This document shows, in pieces, positions 38,708 to 49,538 of a stretch of 64,000 nucleotides of DNA. Position numbers and translations under genes: made by a program. How positions within the stretch are numbered: the first letter of the stretch is position 1; each line of letters opens with the position of its first letter. Below the pieces are notes generated by a model, which was not told where the DNA came from, made no database searches, and saw only the letters and a program-made list of their open reading frames with translations. Origin of the DNA: Arthrobacter sp. 9AX (GTDB taxonomy: Bacteria > Actinomycetota > Actinomycetes > Actinomycetales > Micrococcaceae); assembly GCF_902506095.1 (NCBI RefSeq), contig NZ_LR733293.1, positions 2,242,558-2,306,557 of the forward strand, in the 5' to 3' direction.

Positions 38708-40762
38708 GTGGCAAATCCAGCTAGTTACCGGCCCCAAACGGGCGAAATTCCCACGAACCCGGGGGTGTACCGGTTCCGCGACCCGAACGGACGGGTCATC
38801 TATGTGGGCAAGGCGAAAAGCCTCCGCTCCCGGCTGAACTCGTACTTCGCCAACCCTGCCGGGCTGCTGCCCAAGACCTATGCCATGGTCCACGCGGCCA
38901 GCAGCGTGGAATGGACCGTGGTGGGCAGCGAGCTGGAGTCGCTGCAGCTGGAATACACGTGGATCAAGGAATTCAAACCGCGGTTCAATGTGGTTTTCCG
39001 CGACGACAAGACGTACCCGTACCTCGCGGTCACCATGGGCGAAAAGTACCCGCGCGTGCAGGTACTGCGCGGCGACAAGAAGAAGGGCACGCGCTACTTC
39101 GGCCCGTATACCGCCGGGGCCATCCGGGAAACCATGGACACCCTCCTCCGGGTCTTCCCGGTGCGCAGCTGCAGTGCCGGGGTGTTCAAGCGCGCCGAGG
39201 CGAGCGGCAGGCCGTGCCTGCTGGGCTACATCGACAAGTGCTCCGCACCTTGCGTCAGCCGGATCTCCCCGGACGACCACCGGGCCCTCGCCGAAGACTT
39301 CTGCGCCTTTATGGGCGGTGAAGCGAAACGCTTCATCAGCAAGCTGGAGAAGCAGATGGCCGACGCCGTGTCCGAGCTGAACTACGAACGGGCAGCGCGG
39401 CTGCGCGATGACATCACTGCGCTCCGCAAGGTGTTCGAACGCAACGCGGTGGTGCTCGCGGAGGAGACCGACGCCGATGTCTTCGCCCTCCACGAGGATG
39501 AACTGGAAGCCGCCGTTCAGGTGTTCCACGTCCGGGGCGGCCGGATCCGCGGCCAGCGTGGCTGGGTGGTGGAGAAGGTGGAGGACTCCACCCCACCCGA
39601 CCTCGTGGAGCACCTCCTCCAGCAGGTCTACGGCGATGAAGGGCAAAGCCATGGCAGGCTGCCACGCGAAGTCCTGGTGCCCGTGGCGCCCAGCAACCAG
39701 GCGGAGCTGACGGAGTGGCTCAGTGGCATCCGCGGCGCGAAGGTGGACATCCGGGTTCCGCAGCGCGGGGACAAAGCCGCGCTGATGTCCACGGTCCGGG
39801 AAAACGCCGAACATGCCCTCAAACTCCATAAGACCCGCCGTGCCGGCGACATCACCGTCAGGTCGCAGGCGCTGCAGGAACTCCAGGAGGCGCTGGACCT
39901 GCCCGTGCCGCTGCTGCGGATCGAATGCTTTGACGTCTCGCACGTCCAGGGCACCAACGTGGTGGCCTCGATGGTGGTGGTGGAGGACGGGCTGCCGAAG
40001 AAGTCCGATTACCGGAAGTTCTCCATCACCGGCGCCGCGGCCTCCGATGACACCGCCGCCATGCACGACGTTCTGACGCGGCGGTTCCGGCACTACCTGC
40101 AGGACAAATCGGCCCAGGTGGACGAGTCCGTCCTCAACGCGGGCGGTCCGGCGGGACAGGACCCGGTGCCCGCGGAACCCGGCGAGGTGGACCTCAGCCT
40201 GGCAGCACCCGGCCAGGACACCGCCCTCCTGGATACCACCACGCCCGCGCCCCGGGCGAAGTTCGCCTACCCGCCCAACCTGGTGGTAGTGGACGGCGGC
40301 AAGCCCCAGGTCAATGCGGCGGCCCGGGCCCTCGCCGATCTGGGTATCGACGACGTGTACGTGGTGGGCCTGGCCAAACGGCTGGAGGAAGTCTGGCTGC
40401 CGGACAGCGACTTCCCGGTCATCCTGCCCCGGACCTCGCAGGGCCTGTACCTGCTGCAACGCATCCGCGACGAAGCCCACCGCTTCGCCATCTCGTTCCA
40501 CCGGCAGAAACGCGGCAAGGCCATGACCGTGTCCGCCCTGGACGGCGTGCCGGGACTCGGTGCCTCCAAACGCAAGGCCCTCCTGGCGCATTTCGGATCT
40601 GTCAAGGGCGTCAAGGCGGCGTCGGCGGCGCAGCTCTCCGAAGCGAAGGGGATCGGTCCTGCCCTGGCCAGCGCCATCGTGCACCATTTCTCCGGCAACG
40701 GGCCGGAGGCTTCCCCGGTGCCCGCCATCAACATGACCACCGGCGAAGTCATCGAAACCTGA
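38708..40762 (+). CDS. uvrC: excinuclease ABC subunit C
   Basis: A 684-residue dual-incision nuclease. The N-terminal GIY-YIG domain is seen as [20 protein letters not shown] (residues 18-37), a UVR domain near 205-240 binds UvrB, the RNase H-like endonuclease domain starts near 380 ([11 protein letters not shown]), and tandem helix-hairpin-helix motifs end the protein. The endonuclease domain carries an extra insert of about 45 low-complexity Pro/Ala/Asp residues near 475-520. It is the first gene of the conserved uvrC-rapZ-yvcK-whiA order. Confidence 0.97.
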   Translation: MANPASYRPQTGEIPTNPGVYRFRDPNGRVIYVGKAKSLRSRLNSYFANPAGLLPKTYAMVHAASSVEWTVVGSELESLQLEYTWIKEFKPRFNVVFRDDKTYPYLAVTMGEKYPRVQVLRGDKKKGTRYFGPYTAGAIRETMDTLLRVFPVRSCSAGVFKRAEASGRPCLLGYIDKCSAPCVSRISPDDHRALAEDFCAFMGGEAKRFISKLEKQMADAVSELNYERAARLRDDITALRKVFERNAVVLAEETDADVFALHEDELEAAVQVFHVRGGRIRGQRGWVVEKVEDSTPPDLVEHLLQQVYGDEGQSHGRLPREVLVPVAPSNQAELTEWLSGIRGAKVDIRVPQRGDKAALMSTVRENAEHALKLHKTRRAGDITVRSQALQELQEALDLPVPLLRIECFDVSHVQGTNVVASMVVVEDGLPKKSDYRKFSITGAAASDDTAAMHDVLTRRFRHYLQDKSAQVDESVLNAGGPAGQDPVPAEPGEVDLSLAAPGQDTALLDTTTPAPRAKFAYPPNLVVVDGGKPQVNAAARALADLGIDDVYVVGLAKRLEEVWLPDSDFPVILPRTSQGLYLLQRIRDEAHRFAISFHRQKRGKAMTVSALDGVPGLGASKRKALLAHFGSVKGVKAASAAQLSEAKGIGPALASAIVHHFSGNGPEASPVPAINMTTGEVIET

Positions 40763-40873
40763 CCGGACACGGTGAAACTTGGCGGAGTTGATTCAAACTT
40801 AGCTAGGGTTGGGGAGGGGTAACGGCGGGCGCCGGAAACCCCACCAGGCAACTTAGGAAACGGGGCGGACTTA

Positions 40874-41797
40874 ATGGCAGACACAACGGCGGAATCCGGA
40901 GCGGGGGAGGACGGGATGCAGCCCGTCAAGCCGCTCGAAGCGGAACTGCTGGTGGTCACCGGGATGTCCGGAGCGGGCCGGAGCACAGCTGCGGACGCGC
41001 TGGAGGACCACGGCTGGTACGTCGTGGAAAACCTGCCGCCGCAGATGCTGGGCACCCTCGCTGAGCTCGTCTCGCACGCCCCGCAGTCCATCCCGCGGCT
41101 GGCCGTTGTCATCGACGTCCGCAGCAAGGGACTTTTCGCGGACATCCGCGCGGCCCTGGGCGCGCTGGCCGCCAGCGGCGTCACCTTCCGCGTCCTTTTC
41201 CTCGACGCCAGCGACAACGTGCTGGTCCGCCGGTTCGAACAGGGCCGCCGGCCGCACCCGCTGCAGGGCGGCGGCCGCATCCTCGACGGCATCGCCGCCG
41301 AACGCGAGCTGCTGCAGGAACTGCGCGACAGCTCCGACGTCGTCCTGGACACCTCGGGCTACAACGTCCATGGCCTGGCTACAGCCATCACCGAGCTGTT
41401 CAGCGAAACCGGCCCGGTGGCCCTGCGCCTGAATATCATGAGCTTCGGTTTCAAGTACGGCCTGCCCGTGGACGCCAACTACGTGGCGGACGTCCGGTTC
41501 ATCCCCAACCCGCACTGGGTGCCGCAGCTGCGCCCGCACACCGGTTTGGACAAGGATGTCAGCGACTACGTGCTCGAAGCCGAAGGGGTCAAGAACTTCG
41601 TGGACCGGTATGTGTTGGCGCTGGAACCCGTCCTCGACGGCTACCGCCGCGAGAACAAGCACTACGCCACCATCGCAGTGGGCTGCACCGGCGGCAAGCA
41701 CCGCTCGGTGGCGGTCGCCGTCGAACTTTCCAAGAAACTGGCCCAGTACCCCAGGGTCACCGTGACCACCACGCACCGGGACCTGGGCCGCGAGTAA
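40874..41797 (+). CDS. rapZ: RapZ/YvcJ family nucleotide-binding protein
   Basis: A 307-residue P-loop protein. In Escherichia coli RapZ guides RNase E to the sRNA GlmZ; in Bacillus YvcJ the role differs, and actinobacterial function is unclear. The Walker A region reads GMSGAGRST, with Arg in place of Lys, as is usual in actinobacterial members. The C-terminal domain holds [13 protein letters not shown] near residue 275. It overlaps yvcK by one base (TAATG), forming the rapZ-yvcK-whiA operon. Confidence 0.92.
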   Translation: MADTTAESGAGEDGMQPVKPLEAELLVVTGMSGAGRSTAADALEDHGWYVVENLPPQMLGTLAELVSHAPQSIPRLAVVIDVRSKGLFADIRAALGALAASGVTFRVLFLDASDNVLVRRFEQGRRPHPLQGGGRILDGIAAERELLQELRDSSDVVLDTSGYNVHGLATAITELFSETGPVALRLNIMSFGFKYGLPVDANYVADVRFIPNPHWVPQLRPHTGLDKDVSDYVLEAEGVKNFVDRYVLALEPVLDGYRRENKHYATIAVGCTGGKHRSVAVAVELSKKLAQYPRVTVTTTHRDLGRE

Positions 41798-42813
41798 TGT
41801 CGCTGTTCACCGGGGCCCTGCCGCTGGTTCCACCGGCCGGAACGGCGGCGAACCAGCAGGATAAAGGGCGGAATGTTGTAGCACTCGGCGGCGGCCACGG
41901 CCTGTCAGCCTCCCTCTCGGCGCTGCGCCTGCTTACCAGCGAGCTCACGGCCATCGTCACGGTAGCGGACGACGGCGGGTCTTCCGGGCGTCTGCGTGAT
42001 GAGTACGGCGTCCTCCCGCCCGGGGACCTGCGCATGGCCTTGTCCGCCCTGTGCGACGACACGGACTGGGGACGCACCTGGCGCGATGTAATGCAGCACC
42101 GCTTCCGCCCCGGCAAGGGACCCGGCGGCTCCCTGGACGACCACGCCACCGGCAACCTGCTGATCGTCACCCTCTGGGAACTGCTCGGGGATGCCGTCGC
42201 CGGACTCCGGTGGGCGGGTGCGCTGCTCGGCGCCCGCGGGCAGGTCCTGCCCATGTCCACCGAGCCGCTGACCATTGAAGGCGACGTCCGGGTCACCGCC
42301 CCTGACGGTACCTCGCACCTGCAGACCATCCACGGCCAGGCCCGCTGCGCCGTGGCCGGGTCGCTGGAAGAAGTCCGGCTCCTGCCCGAAGCGGCGCCCG
42401 CCTGCGTGGAAGCACTCTCGGCCATCGAACTGGCGGACTGGGTGATCCTGGGCCCGGGCTCCTGGTACACGTCGGTCCTGCCGCACCTGCTGCTGCCCGA
42501 AATGCGGCAGGCGCTGTGCCACACTCCGGCCAAACGCCTCCTGACCATGAACCTGGCCACGGACACCAAGGAAACCTCCGGCATGACGGCCGCCGACCAC
42601 CTGCATGTCCTGCGGCGGTACGCGCCGGACTTCAGCGTGGATGTTGTCCTGGCCGACCCCGCCTCGGTTCCCGACCGGCCCGAGTTCGAGAAGGCCGCCG
42701 CGATGATCGGAGCCGAGGTGGTCTTGGGTAAAGTAGGGGCGTCGGGCCGCCGACCCGTCCATGACCCCCTGCGTCTGGCCACGGCGTACCACGACATTTT
42801 CGGGAACAGTTAG
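41797..42813 (+). CDS. yvcK: YvcK/CofD-like protein
   Basis: A 338-residue protein of the gluconeogenesis-factor family. Bacillus YvcK and mycobacterial CuvA bind UDP-GlcNAc and influence cell wall synthesis and morphology under gluconeogenic growth. The N-terminal VVALGGGHGLSASLSALR and the VADDGGSSGRLRDE stretch are characteristic, and the GPGSWYTSVLPHLL motif lies near residue 218. It sits between rapZ and whiA, the standard order. Confidence 0.93.
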   Translation: MSLFTGALPLVPPAGTAANQQDKGRNVVALGGGHGLSASLSALRLLTSELTAIVTVADDGGSSGRLRDEYGVLPPGDLRMALSALCDDTDWGRTWRDVMQHRFRPGKGPGGSLDDHATGNLLIVTLWELLGDAVAGLRWAGALLGARGQVLPMSTEPLTIEGDVRVTAPDGTSHLQTIHGQARCAVAGSLEEVRLLPEAAPACVEALSAIELADWVILGPGSWYTSVLPHLLLPEMRQALCHTPAKRLLTMNLATDTKETSGMTAADHLHVLRRYAPDFSVDVVLADPASVPDRPEFEKAAAMIGAEVVLGKVGASGRRPVHDPLRLATAYHDIFGNS

Positions 42814-42822
42814 GAAGGTGCC

Positions 42823-43803
42823 ATGGCACTGACAGCATCAGTCAAGGAAGAACTTTCCCGTCTGGACATCAAGAAGTCATCAGTCCGCAAAGCGGAAGTC
42901 TCAGCCATGCTCCGCTTCGCCGGCGGACTCCACATCATCTCCGGCCGGATCGTCATCGAAGCCGAAGTGGACCTGGCCTCCACTGCCCGCCGCCTCCGCG
43001 CGGCCATCGCAGAAGTCTACGGACACCAAAGCGAAATCATTGTGGTCTCGGCCGGGGGACTGCGGCGCGCCAGCCGCTACGTGGTCCGCGTGGTGCGGGA
43101 CGGCGAGGCGCTGGCCCGGCAGACAGGCCTCCTTGACGGCCGCGGCCGCCCCGTGCGGGGGCTGCCCTCCGCCGTCGTCAACGGCTCCGCAGCCGACGCC
43201 GAAGCCGTGTGGCGCGGCGCGTTCCTGGCGCACGGATCGCTCACCGAGCCCGGGCGCTCCTCCTCGCTGGAGGTCACCTGTCCCGGCCCGGAATCGGCGC
43301 TGGCACTGGTGGGGGCGGCACGCCGGCTGGACATCCAGGCGAAGGCACGCGAGGTCAGGGGAGTGGACCGCGTAGTCATCCGCGACGGTGACACCATCGC
43401 GGCACTCCTCACCCGCATGGGCGCCCACGACGCCCTGATGGTGTGGGAGGAGCGCCGGATGCGCAAGGAAGTCCGCGCCACCGCAAACCGGCTCGCCAAC
43501 TTCGACGACGCCAACCTCCGCCGCTCAGCGCAGGCCGCCGTGGCCGCCGGTGCCCGCGTGGACCGGGCCCTGGAGATCCTTGGCGACGACGTCCCGGAGC
43601 ACCTGAAATACGCAGGAGAACTCCGGGTGGCGCACAAGCAGGCCAGCCTCGACGAGCTGGGCCGGCTGGCCGATCCCGTGATGACCAAGGACGCCATTGC
43701 CGGAAGGATCCGCCGGCTGCTGGCCATGGCGGACAAACGCGCCCTTGACCTGGGCATCCCCGGAACGGACGCCAATGTGACGCCTGAAATGCTGGACGAG
43801 TAA
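42823..43803 (+). CDS. whiA: WhiA DNA-binding regulator
   Basis: A 326-residue protein with an N-terminal LAGLIDADG-like region ([21 protein letters not shown]-type segment) and a C-terminal helix-turn-helix ([21 protein letters not shown]). In Streptomyces WhiA activates sporulation cell division genes together with WhiB; non-sporulating actinobacteria retain it for cell division. GGAAGG lies 6-7 bases before ATG 42823. It is the last gene of the rapZ operon. Confidence 0.95.
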   Translation: MALTASVKEELSRLDIKKSSVRKAEVSAMLRFAGGLHIISGRIVIEAEVDLASTARRLRAAIAEVYGHQSEIIVVSAGGLRRASRYVVRVVRDGEALARQTGLLDGRGRPVRGLPSAVVNGSAADAEAVWRGAFLAHGSLTEPGRSSSLEVTCPGPESALALVGAARRLDIQAKAREVRGVDRVVIRDGDTIAALLTRMGAHDALMVWEERRMRKEVRATANRLANFDDANLRRSAQAAVAAGARVDRALEILGDDVPEHLKYAGELRVAHKQASLDELGRLADPVMTKDAIAGRIRRLLAMADKRALDLGIPGTDANVTPEMLDE

Positions 43804-43811
43804 CGGGCCCA

Positions 43812-43817
43812 TAGAAT
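43812..43817 (+). promoter_or_regulatory. probable sodA -10 box
   Basis: TAGAAT about 85 bp before the sodA start. The leader contains a small TCCGGG/CCCGGA hairpin. Confidence 0.4.
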
Positions 43818-43902
43818 CAAAAAGATTCCGGGTGCCAGACGCCCGGATGCACAATCCGAGATATACCAACCGGACCGAGTGTCCACGATTTTGGAGGATT
43901 TT

Positions 43903-44529
43903 GTGACCGAGTACGTACTGCCTGAACTCAGCTACGACTACGCTGCCCTGGAGCCGCACATTTCTGCGCGCATCATGGAGCTGCACCACAGCAAGCACCA
44001 CGCGGCTTACGTGGCGGGCGCCAACAACGCCCTGGCCCAGCTGGCCGAAGCCCGCGAAAAGGGCGACTTCGCCAACATCAACCGGCTCTCGAAGGACCTC
44101 GCGTTCCACACCGGCGGCCACATCAACCACTCCGTGTTCTGGAACAACCTCTCTCCGGACGGCGGCGACAAGCCCGAAGGCGAGCTGGCCGCGGCCATCG
44201 ATGACGCATTCGGTTCCTTCGACGCGTTCCGTGCCCAGTTCTCCGCAGCCGCACTCGGCCTGCAGGGTTCGGGCTGGGGCTTCCTGGCCTACGAGCCCAT
44301 CGGCGGAAACCTGGTCATCGAGCAGCTCTACGACCAGCAGGGCAACGTAGCGCTGGGCACCACCCCGCTGCTGATGCTGGACATGTGGGAGCACGCCTTC
44401 TACCTGGACTACGTCAACGTCAAGGCCGACTACGTTAAGGCGTTCTGGAACATCGTGAACTGGGCCGACGTCGCTAAGCGCTTCGAGGCCGCACGCACCA
44501 ACGCCACGGGACTCATCACCCTCCCGTAG
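43903..44529 (+). CDS. sodA: superoxide dismutase (Mn/Fe family)
   Basis: A 208-residue dismutase. The four metal ligands are visible: His in [12 protein letters not shown], His in [10 protein letters not shown], and Asp and His in [11 protein letters not shown]. The family is Mn/Fe; the preferred metal cannot be settled from this sequence. No signal peptide is seen, so it is cytosolic. GTG 43903 has GGAGGA 4 bases upstream. The nearby terC riboswitch indicates that this genome senses manganese, but nothing directly links the two. Confidence 0.96.
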   Translation: MTEYVLPELSYDYAALEPHISARIMELHHSKHHAAYVAGANNALAQLAEAREKGDFANINRLSKDLAFHTGGHINHSVFWNNLSPDGGDKPEGELAAAIDDAFGSFDAFRAQFSAAALGLQGSGWGFLAYEPIGGNLVIEQLYDQQGNVALGTTPLLMLDMWEHAFYLDYVNVKADYVKAFWNIVNWADVAKRFEAARTNATGLITLP

Positions 44530-44596
44530 TGACCGGCGCTTCACATGCCTGTAACAAACCTCACATTACGGACATAAACCAACCGCAATGTGGACC

Positions 44597-44624
44597 GTCC
44601 GCCCCCGCACTTGCGGGGGCGGAC
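44597..44624 (+). terminator. sodA terminator hairpin
   Basis: A perfect 12-bp GC-rich stem (44597-44608 with 44613-44624), loop ACTT, 68 bp after the stop. The following CCAGTTAAA is a poor T-tract, so termination may be incomplete. Confidence 0.6.
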
Positions 44625-44635
44625 CCAGTTAAACG

Positions 44636-44641
44636 TAAGAT
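44636..44641 (+). promoter_or_regulatory. possible gap promoter -10 box
   Basis: TAAGAT lies 6 bases before the long hairpin at 44647-44691, so the mRNA would begin at the base of that hairpin, giving a leader of about 145 nt. Confidence 0.4.
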
Positions 44642-44646
44642 AGGTC

Positions 44647-45802
<1,156 letters not shown>

Positions 45803-45812
45803 GGTTAGACAC

Positions 45813-47039
45813 ATGACATCTCACACCCTCAACGAACTGATCGCTGAAGGTGTCCGCGGGCGGTACATTCTGGTTCGAAGTGACCTGAATGTGCCGCTCG
45901 ACGGCTCTACAGTGACTGACGACGGCCGGATCAAGGCCTCCCTGCCAGTGCTGCGAAAGCTCACGGACGCCGGTGCCCGCGTGTTGGTAGCAGCCCACCT
46001 CGGACGCCCCAAGGGCGCCCCGGAGGAAAAGTACTCGCTCAAGCCTGCGGTCAGCCGCCTGGCCGAGCTGGCGGACTTCACGGTGACGCTGGCCGCGGAC
46101 ATCGTGGGCAGCTCCGCGAAGGACGCTGCCGCCTCCCTCCAGGACGGTGACGTGCTGGTCCTCGAGAACGTGCGCTTCGATGCCCGTGAGACAAGCAAGG
46201 ACGACGCCCAGCGCGGCGCCTTCGCCGACGAGCTGGTGGCCCTGACCGGTGACAACGGCGCCTACGTGGACGACGCGTTCGGCGCGGTGCACCGCAAGCA
46301 CGCAAGCGTGTACGACGTCGCCACCCGGCTGCCGTCCTACCTGGGCGACCTCGTGAACACCGAGGTGCAGGTCCTTCGGAAGCTGACCACCGACACCCAG
46401 CGCCCCTACGTGGTGGTGCTCGGCGGCTCCAAGGTCTCGGACAAACTTGCGGTCATCGACAACCTGCTCGGCAAGGCGGACACCATCCTGGTGGGCGGCG
46501 GCATGCTGTTCACCTTCCTCGCCGCGGCCGGCCACAAGGTTGGCGCCAGCCTGCTGGAAGAAGACCAGATTCCCGTGGTCCAGGACTACCTGAAGCGGGC
46601 AGCGGATGCCGGCACCGTGTTCGTAGTGCCCACGGACGTGGTGGTGGCGGAAAAGTTCGCCGCTGACGCAGCCCACGAAACCGTTGCCGCGGACGCCATC
46701 GAGAGCAGCAGCTTCGGTGCGCAGGGCATTGGCCTGGACATCGGACCCGAGTCGGCGGCAGCTTTCGCCGAACAGATCAAGGGCGCAAAGACCGTCTTCT
46801 GGAACGGCCCCATGGGCGTCTTCGAATTCGAGGCCTTCTCCGCCGGTACCCGCGCCATTGCGCAGGCCCTCACCGAGACCGGCGCGTTCACCGTAGTGGG
46901 TGGCGGTGACTCAGCCGCCGCAGTCCGTACCCTCGGGTTCGCGGATGACCAGTTCGGGCACATTTCCACCGGTGGCGGTGCAAGCCTGGAATACCTCGAA
47001 GGCAAGGAACTCCCGGGGCTCAGCGTCCTGGACCGGTAG
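45813..47039 (+). CDS. pgk: phosphoglycerate kinase
   Basis: A 408-residue kinase making ATP from 1,3-bisphosphoglycerate. Family motifs include [11 protein letters not shown] near residue 20, HLGRPKG near 62, [10 protein letters not shown] near 202 and the C-terminal [12 protein letters not shown] 45813 is chosen because it lies 10 bp after gap and gives the usual length; the ribosome binding site is weak (TAGGG). Two strong hairpins separate it from tpiA. Confidence 0.97.
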   Translation: MTSHTLNELIAEGVRGRYILVRSDLNVPLDGSTVTDDGRIKASLPVLRKLTDAGARVLVAAHLGRPKGAPEEKYSLKPAVSRLAELADFTVTLAADIVGSSAKDAAASLQDGDVLVLENVRFDARETSKDDAQRGAFADELVALTGDNGAYVDDAFGAVHRKHASVYDVATRLPSYLGDLVNTEVQVLRKLTTDTQRPYVVVLGGSKVSDKLAVIDNLLGKADTILVGGGMLFTFLAAAGHKVGASLLEEDQIPVVQDYLKRAADAGTVFVVPTDVVVAEKFAADAAHETVAADAIESSSFGAQGIGLDIGPESAAAFAEQIKGAKTVFWNGPMGVFEFEAFSAGTRAIAQALTETGAFTVVGGGDSAAAVRTLGFADDQFGHISTGGGASLEYLEGKELPGLSVLDR

Positions 47040-47045
47040 TAACAG

Positions 47046-47108
47046 CGTCCGGTAGCCGTACCGGACGTCCTCCGGCCGGCAGGTTGCCCCGCGGCAGCCT
47101 GCCGGCCG
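47046..47108 (+). terminator. tandem hairpins between pgk and tpiA
   Basis: The first is 47046-47067: a 9-bp stem with loop GCCG. The second is 47073-47108: a 16-bp stem with a single G-U pair and loop CCGC. No T-tract follows directly; six T's appear 17 bases later. They could reduce read-through or protect the upstream mRNA from 3' decay. Confidence 0.6.
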
Positions 47109-47138
47109 AACACATATCAAGACTTTTTTGGAGATTAA

Positions 47139-47954
47139 GTGACATCGTCAACGAACGGCGCTTTCGACCGCAAGCCCTTCATCGCGGGCAACTGGAAAAT
47201 GAACATGGACCACGTCCAGGGCATCACCCTCCTGCAGAAACTTGCCTGGACGCTCTCGGATGCCAAGCACGACTACAGCCGGGTAGAGGTTGCCGTCTTC
47301 CCGCCGTTTACCGATCTCCGCGGTGTGCAGACCCTGGTCCAGGGCGACGACCTGGATATCGAGTACGGCGGCCAGGACCTCTCCCCGTTTGACTCCGGCG
47401 CGTACACCGGTGACATTTCCGGCCAGTTCCTGAACAAGCTGGGCTGCAAGTACGTCCTGGTGGGCCACAGCGAACGGCGCACCATCCACAACGAATCCGA
47501 CGACGTCGTCAACGCCAAGGTCAAGGCCGCCTTCAGGCACAACCTGGTGCCCGTGCTCTGCGTCGGTGAAGGCCTGGAGATCCGCCAGGCAGGTACGCAC
47601 GTCGAGCACACCCTGGCGCAGCTCCGCGCCGGTGTTGCAGGCCTGAGCCCGGAACAGGCCGCTGAGCTTGTTGTCGCCTACGAGCCCGTCTGGGCCATCG
47701 GAACAGGGGAGGTTGCCGGCCCGGGAGACGCCCAGGAACTGTGCGCTGCCATCCGCGCCGAGCTTGAGTCCCTGTTCGACGCCGCAACGGCTGCAAAGAC
47801 CCGGCTCCTCTATGGAGGTTCGGTCAAGGCCAACAACGCCGCCGCCATCATGAAGGAACACGACGTGGACGGCCTGTTGGTGGGCGGGGCAAGCCTCGAT
47901 CCGGCCGAGTTTGCTAATATTGTCAGGTTCGAGAGTCACTTGGTGACGGACTAG
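47139..47954 (+). CDS. tpiA: triosephosphate isomerase
   Basis: A 271-residue TIM barrel enzyme interconverting dihydroxyacetone phosphate and glyceraldehyde-3-phosphate. Catalytic residues are seen as Lys in GNWKMN, His in VGHSERR and Glu in [12 protein letters not shown]; the phosphate loop [10 protein letters not shown] follows. GTG 47139 has GGAGA 4 bases upstream. It is followed after 49 bp by secG. Confidence 0.97.
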   Translation: MTSSTNGAFDRKPFIAGNWKMNMDHVQGITLLQKLAWTLSDAKHDYSRVEVAVFPPFTDLRGVQTLVQGDDLDIEYGGQDLSPFDSGAYTGDISGQFLNKLGCKYVLVGHSERRTIHNESDDVVNAKVKAAFRHNLVPVLCVGEGLEIRQAGTHVEHTLAQLRAGVAGLSPEQAAELVVAYEPVWAIGTGEVAGPGDAQELCAAIRAELESLFDAATAAKTRLLYGGSVKANNAAAIMKEHDVDGLLVGGASLDPAEFANIVRFESHLVTD

Positions 47955-48003
47955 TCCGTCCCGCGCGCACACTCCCGCAATTCCAACCTTCTGAAAGGCC
48001 GTC

Positions 48004-48261
48004 GTGGACGTTCTTCATGTCATTCTGCAGATCCTCCTTGGCATCACCAGCCTCCTGCTGACGTTGCTGATCCTCCTCCACAAGGGACGGGGCGGCGGTC
48101 TGTCCGACATGTTCGGTGGCGGCATGAGCTCCGGGCTGAGCTCCTCAGGCGTGGCAGAGCGGAACCTGAACAGGTTCACTATCATCCTCGGCGTCACCTG
48201 GGGTGTTGTCATCATCGCCCTGGGGCTGATCATGCGCTTCACCGGGGCCGGCGACTCCTGA
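48004..48261 (+). CDS. secG: preprotein translocase subunit SecG
   Basis: An 85-residue protein with two membrane segments (about 3-22 and 55-75) separated by a Gly/Ser-rich loop (LSDMFGGGMSSGLSSSG), the standard SecG form. It assists SecYE in protein export. GTG 48004 has AAAGG 4 bases upstream. The tpiA-secG adjacency is conserved in actinobacteria. Confidence 0.95.
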   Translation: MDVLHVILQILLGITSLLLTLLILLHKGRGGGLSDMFGGGMSSGLSSSGVAERNLNRFTIILGVTWGVVIIALGLIMRFTGAGDS

Positions 48262-48313
48262 TCCCTGCCTAAGACGTTCGGCGCGGGCACTGCCGCGGCG
48301 CCGGTCTGAGAAC

Positions 48314-48349
48314 TAAACTGTGGCTGTCGGTTTCCCGGCGGCCACAGTT
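48314..48349 (+). terminator. secG terminator overlapping the rbpA -10 box
   Basis: A 15-bp stem (48316-48330 with 48335-48349, two G-U pairs, loop TTTC) is followed by CTGTTT. TAAACT (48314-48319), a good -10 box for rbpA, lies across the base of the left arm. A start near 48326 would remove half the stem from the rbpA mRNA. Confidence 0.7.
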
Positions 48350-48374
48350 CTGTTTAACAGGCAGGAGTCCTGCG

Positions 48375-48767
48375 ATGATCCATCCAACATCAGGTTTCCG
48401 GGGCACCCGCGCCGGTGTAACGGCAGGGACCGGAACCAGCCTGCAGGGCCAGGACCAGGGGAGCAGCCTGCCACGCATCAGGATCTCCTACTGGTGCGCA
48501 AAGGGGCATGAGACGCAGCTGGTCTTCCTCAAACTGCCCGAGGACCAGATCCCGGCAGTCTGGGACTGCCGGCGCTGCGGGACGGCGGCAGCCAGGGATG
48601 GCGTGGCGCCCGCCGGCCTGCAGGCCTTTGACGACGGCTACAAGAGCCACCTTGAATACGTTAAAGAGCGGCGCTCCAGCCAGGACGCCGAAGACCTCCT
48701 GGCTGGAGCGCTGGAAAAACTACGCGCCCGCAGCATCCTTCCGGACGAGCTGCCGGGGGACGCGTGA
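48375..48767 (+). CDS. rbpA: RNA polymerase-binding protein RbpA
   Basis: A 130-residue actinobacterial transcription factor that binds RNA polymerase and group 1/2 sigma factors and stabilises the open complex. The core domain has WCAKGH and WDCRRCG, two Cys-containing strands; the C-terminal sigma-interaction helix is seen as HLEYVKERRSSQDAEDLLAG. ATG 48375 has AGGAG 9 bases upstream. Its last 48 bp overlap the convergent pgl gene. Confidence 0.92.
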   Translation: MIHPTSGFRGTRAGVTAGTGTSLQGQDQGSSLPRIRISYWCAKGHETQLVFLKLPEDQIPAVWDCRRCGTAAARDGVAPAGLQAFDDGYKSHLEYVKERRSSQDAEDLLAGALEKLRARSILPDELPGDA

Positions 48768-49538
48768 CGCCGCGTTTTCGTCAATAAGCCACAGGGTCCG
48801 CGACGTGCCACGGGGCCCCGCAGCAGGAACCTGCACGGGGTTCGCCCCGGCCAGGGCCAGCCCCACAGCGCCCGCTTTATCCTCGCCGGCCACCACCATC
48901 CACACTTCCGCAGCCGTGTTGATGGCAGGGAGCGTCAAGGACACACGCATCGGCGGCGGCTTCGGCGAATTCCGGACACCCACCACGGTGCGGGCTTTCT
49001 CCCGGATCCCGGCCTGCTCCGGGAAGAGCGACGCAACGTGCGCGTCCGGGCCCACGCCCAGCAGGACAACGTCCAGGCGGGGAAGCGCGGGAGGCTCCTC
49101 CGGGCGGTCGTCGGACATGTCGGCCGCGTGCTCCGCGGCCGCTGCTTCCCGCAACCGGCGCGCGTAATCCTCGGCAGCCTCCTCCGGGCTGTCGAAGTCA
49201 TCCGAGGAACCCGGTTCGTGGATCCGCTCCGGATCAACGGGGATGTGCGAGAGCAGTGCGTCGTAGGCCTGCCTGGTGTTCCGGTCGCTGTCACTGGAAG
49301 CGACGAAGCGCTCATCGCCCCACCAGAAATTCACCTTCGACCAATCCACCGCGGGAGCCGCCGGAGAGTCAGCAACAGCCTTCAGGGTGCCGATGCCCAC
49401 CGTGCCGCCAGTCAGCACCACGGTAGCCTCGCCGTACTTGTCCTGCACATCAACAAGCTTGGTTATCAGGCGGGCCGCAATGGCCGCCATCAGCACCGAC
49501 GAATCAGGATGAATGCTTACTCTTGGCTCAACGCTCAC
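48720..49538 (-). CDS. pgl: 6-phosphogluconolactonase
   Basis: A 272-residue lactonase for the second step of the oxidative pentose phosphate pathway. It shows the sugar-phosphate isomerase-like fold motifs VVLTGGTVG near residue 42, FWWGDERFV near 72 and LLGVGPDAHVASLFP near 158. GTG 49538 has AAGGAG about 10 bases upstream and overlaps the end of opcA by 11 bp. It is the last gene of the tkt-tal-pgi-zwf-opcA-pgl series. Confidence 0.93.
   Translation of the reverse strand: MSVEPRVSIHPDSSVLMAAIAARLITKLVDVQDKYGEATVVLTGGTVGIGTLKAVADSPAAPAVDWSKVNFWWGDERFVASSDSDRNTRQAYDALLSHIPVDPERIHEPGSSDDFDSPEEAAEDYARRLREAAAAEHAADMSDDRPEEPPALPRLDVVLLGVGPDAHVASLFPEQAGIREKARTVVGVRNSPKPPPMRVSLTLPAINTAAEVWMVVAGEDKAGAVGLALAGANPVQVPAAGPRGTSRTLWLIDENAASRVPRQLVRKDAAGA

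Noticed and set aside
37943..40687. 914-codon open frame on the minus strand opposite uvrC and its neighbours
   Set aside because: It is the antisense shadow of uvrC, the acyltransferase and the phosphatase, caused by high GC; it has biased composition and no domain.
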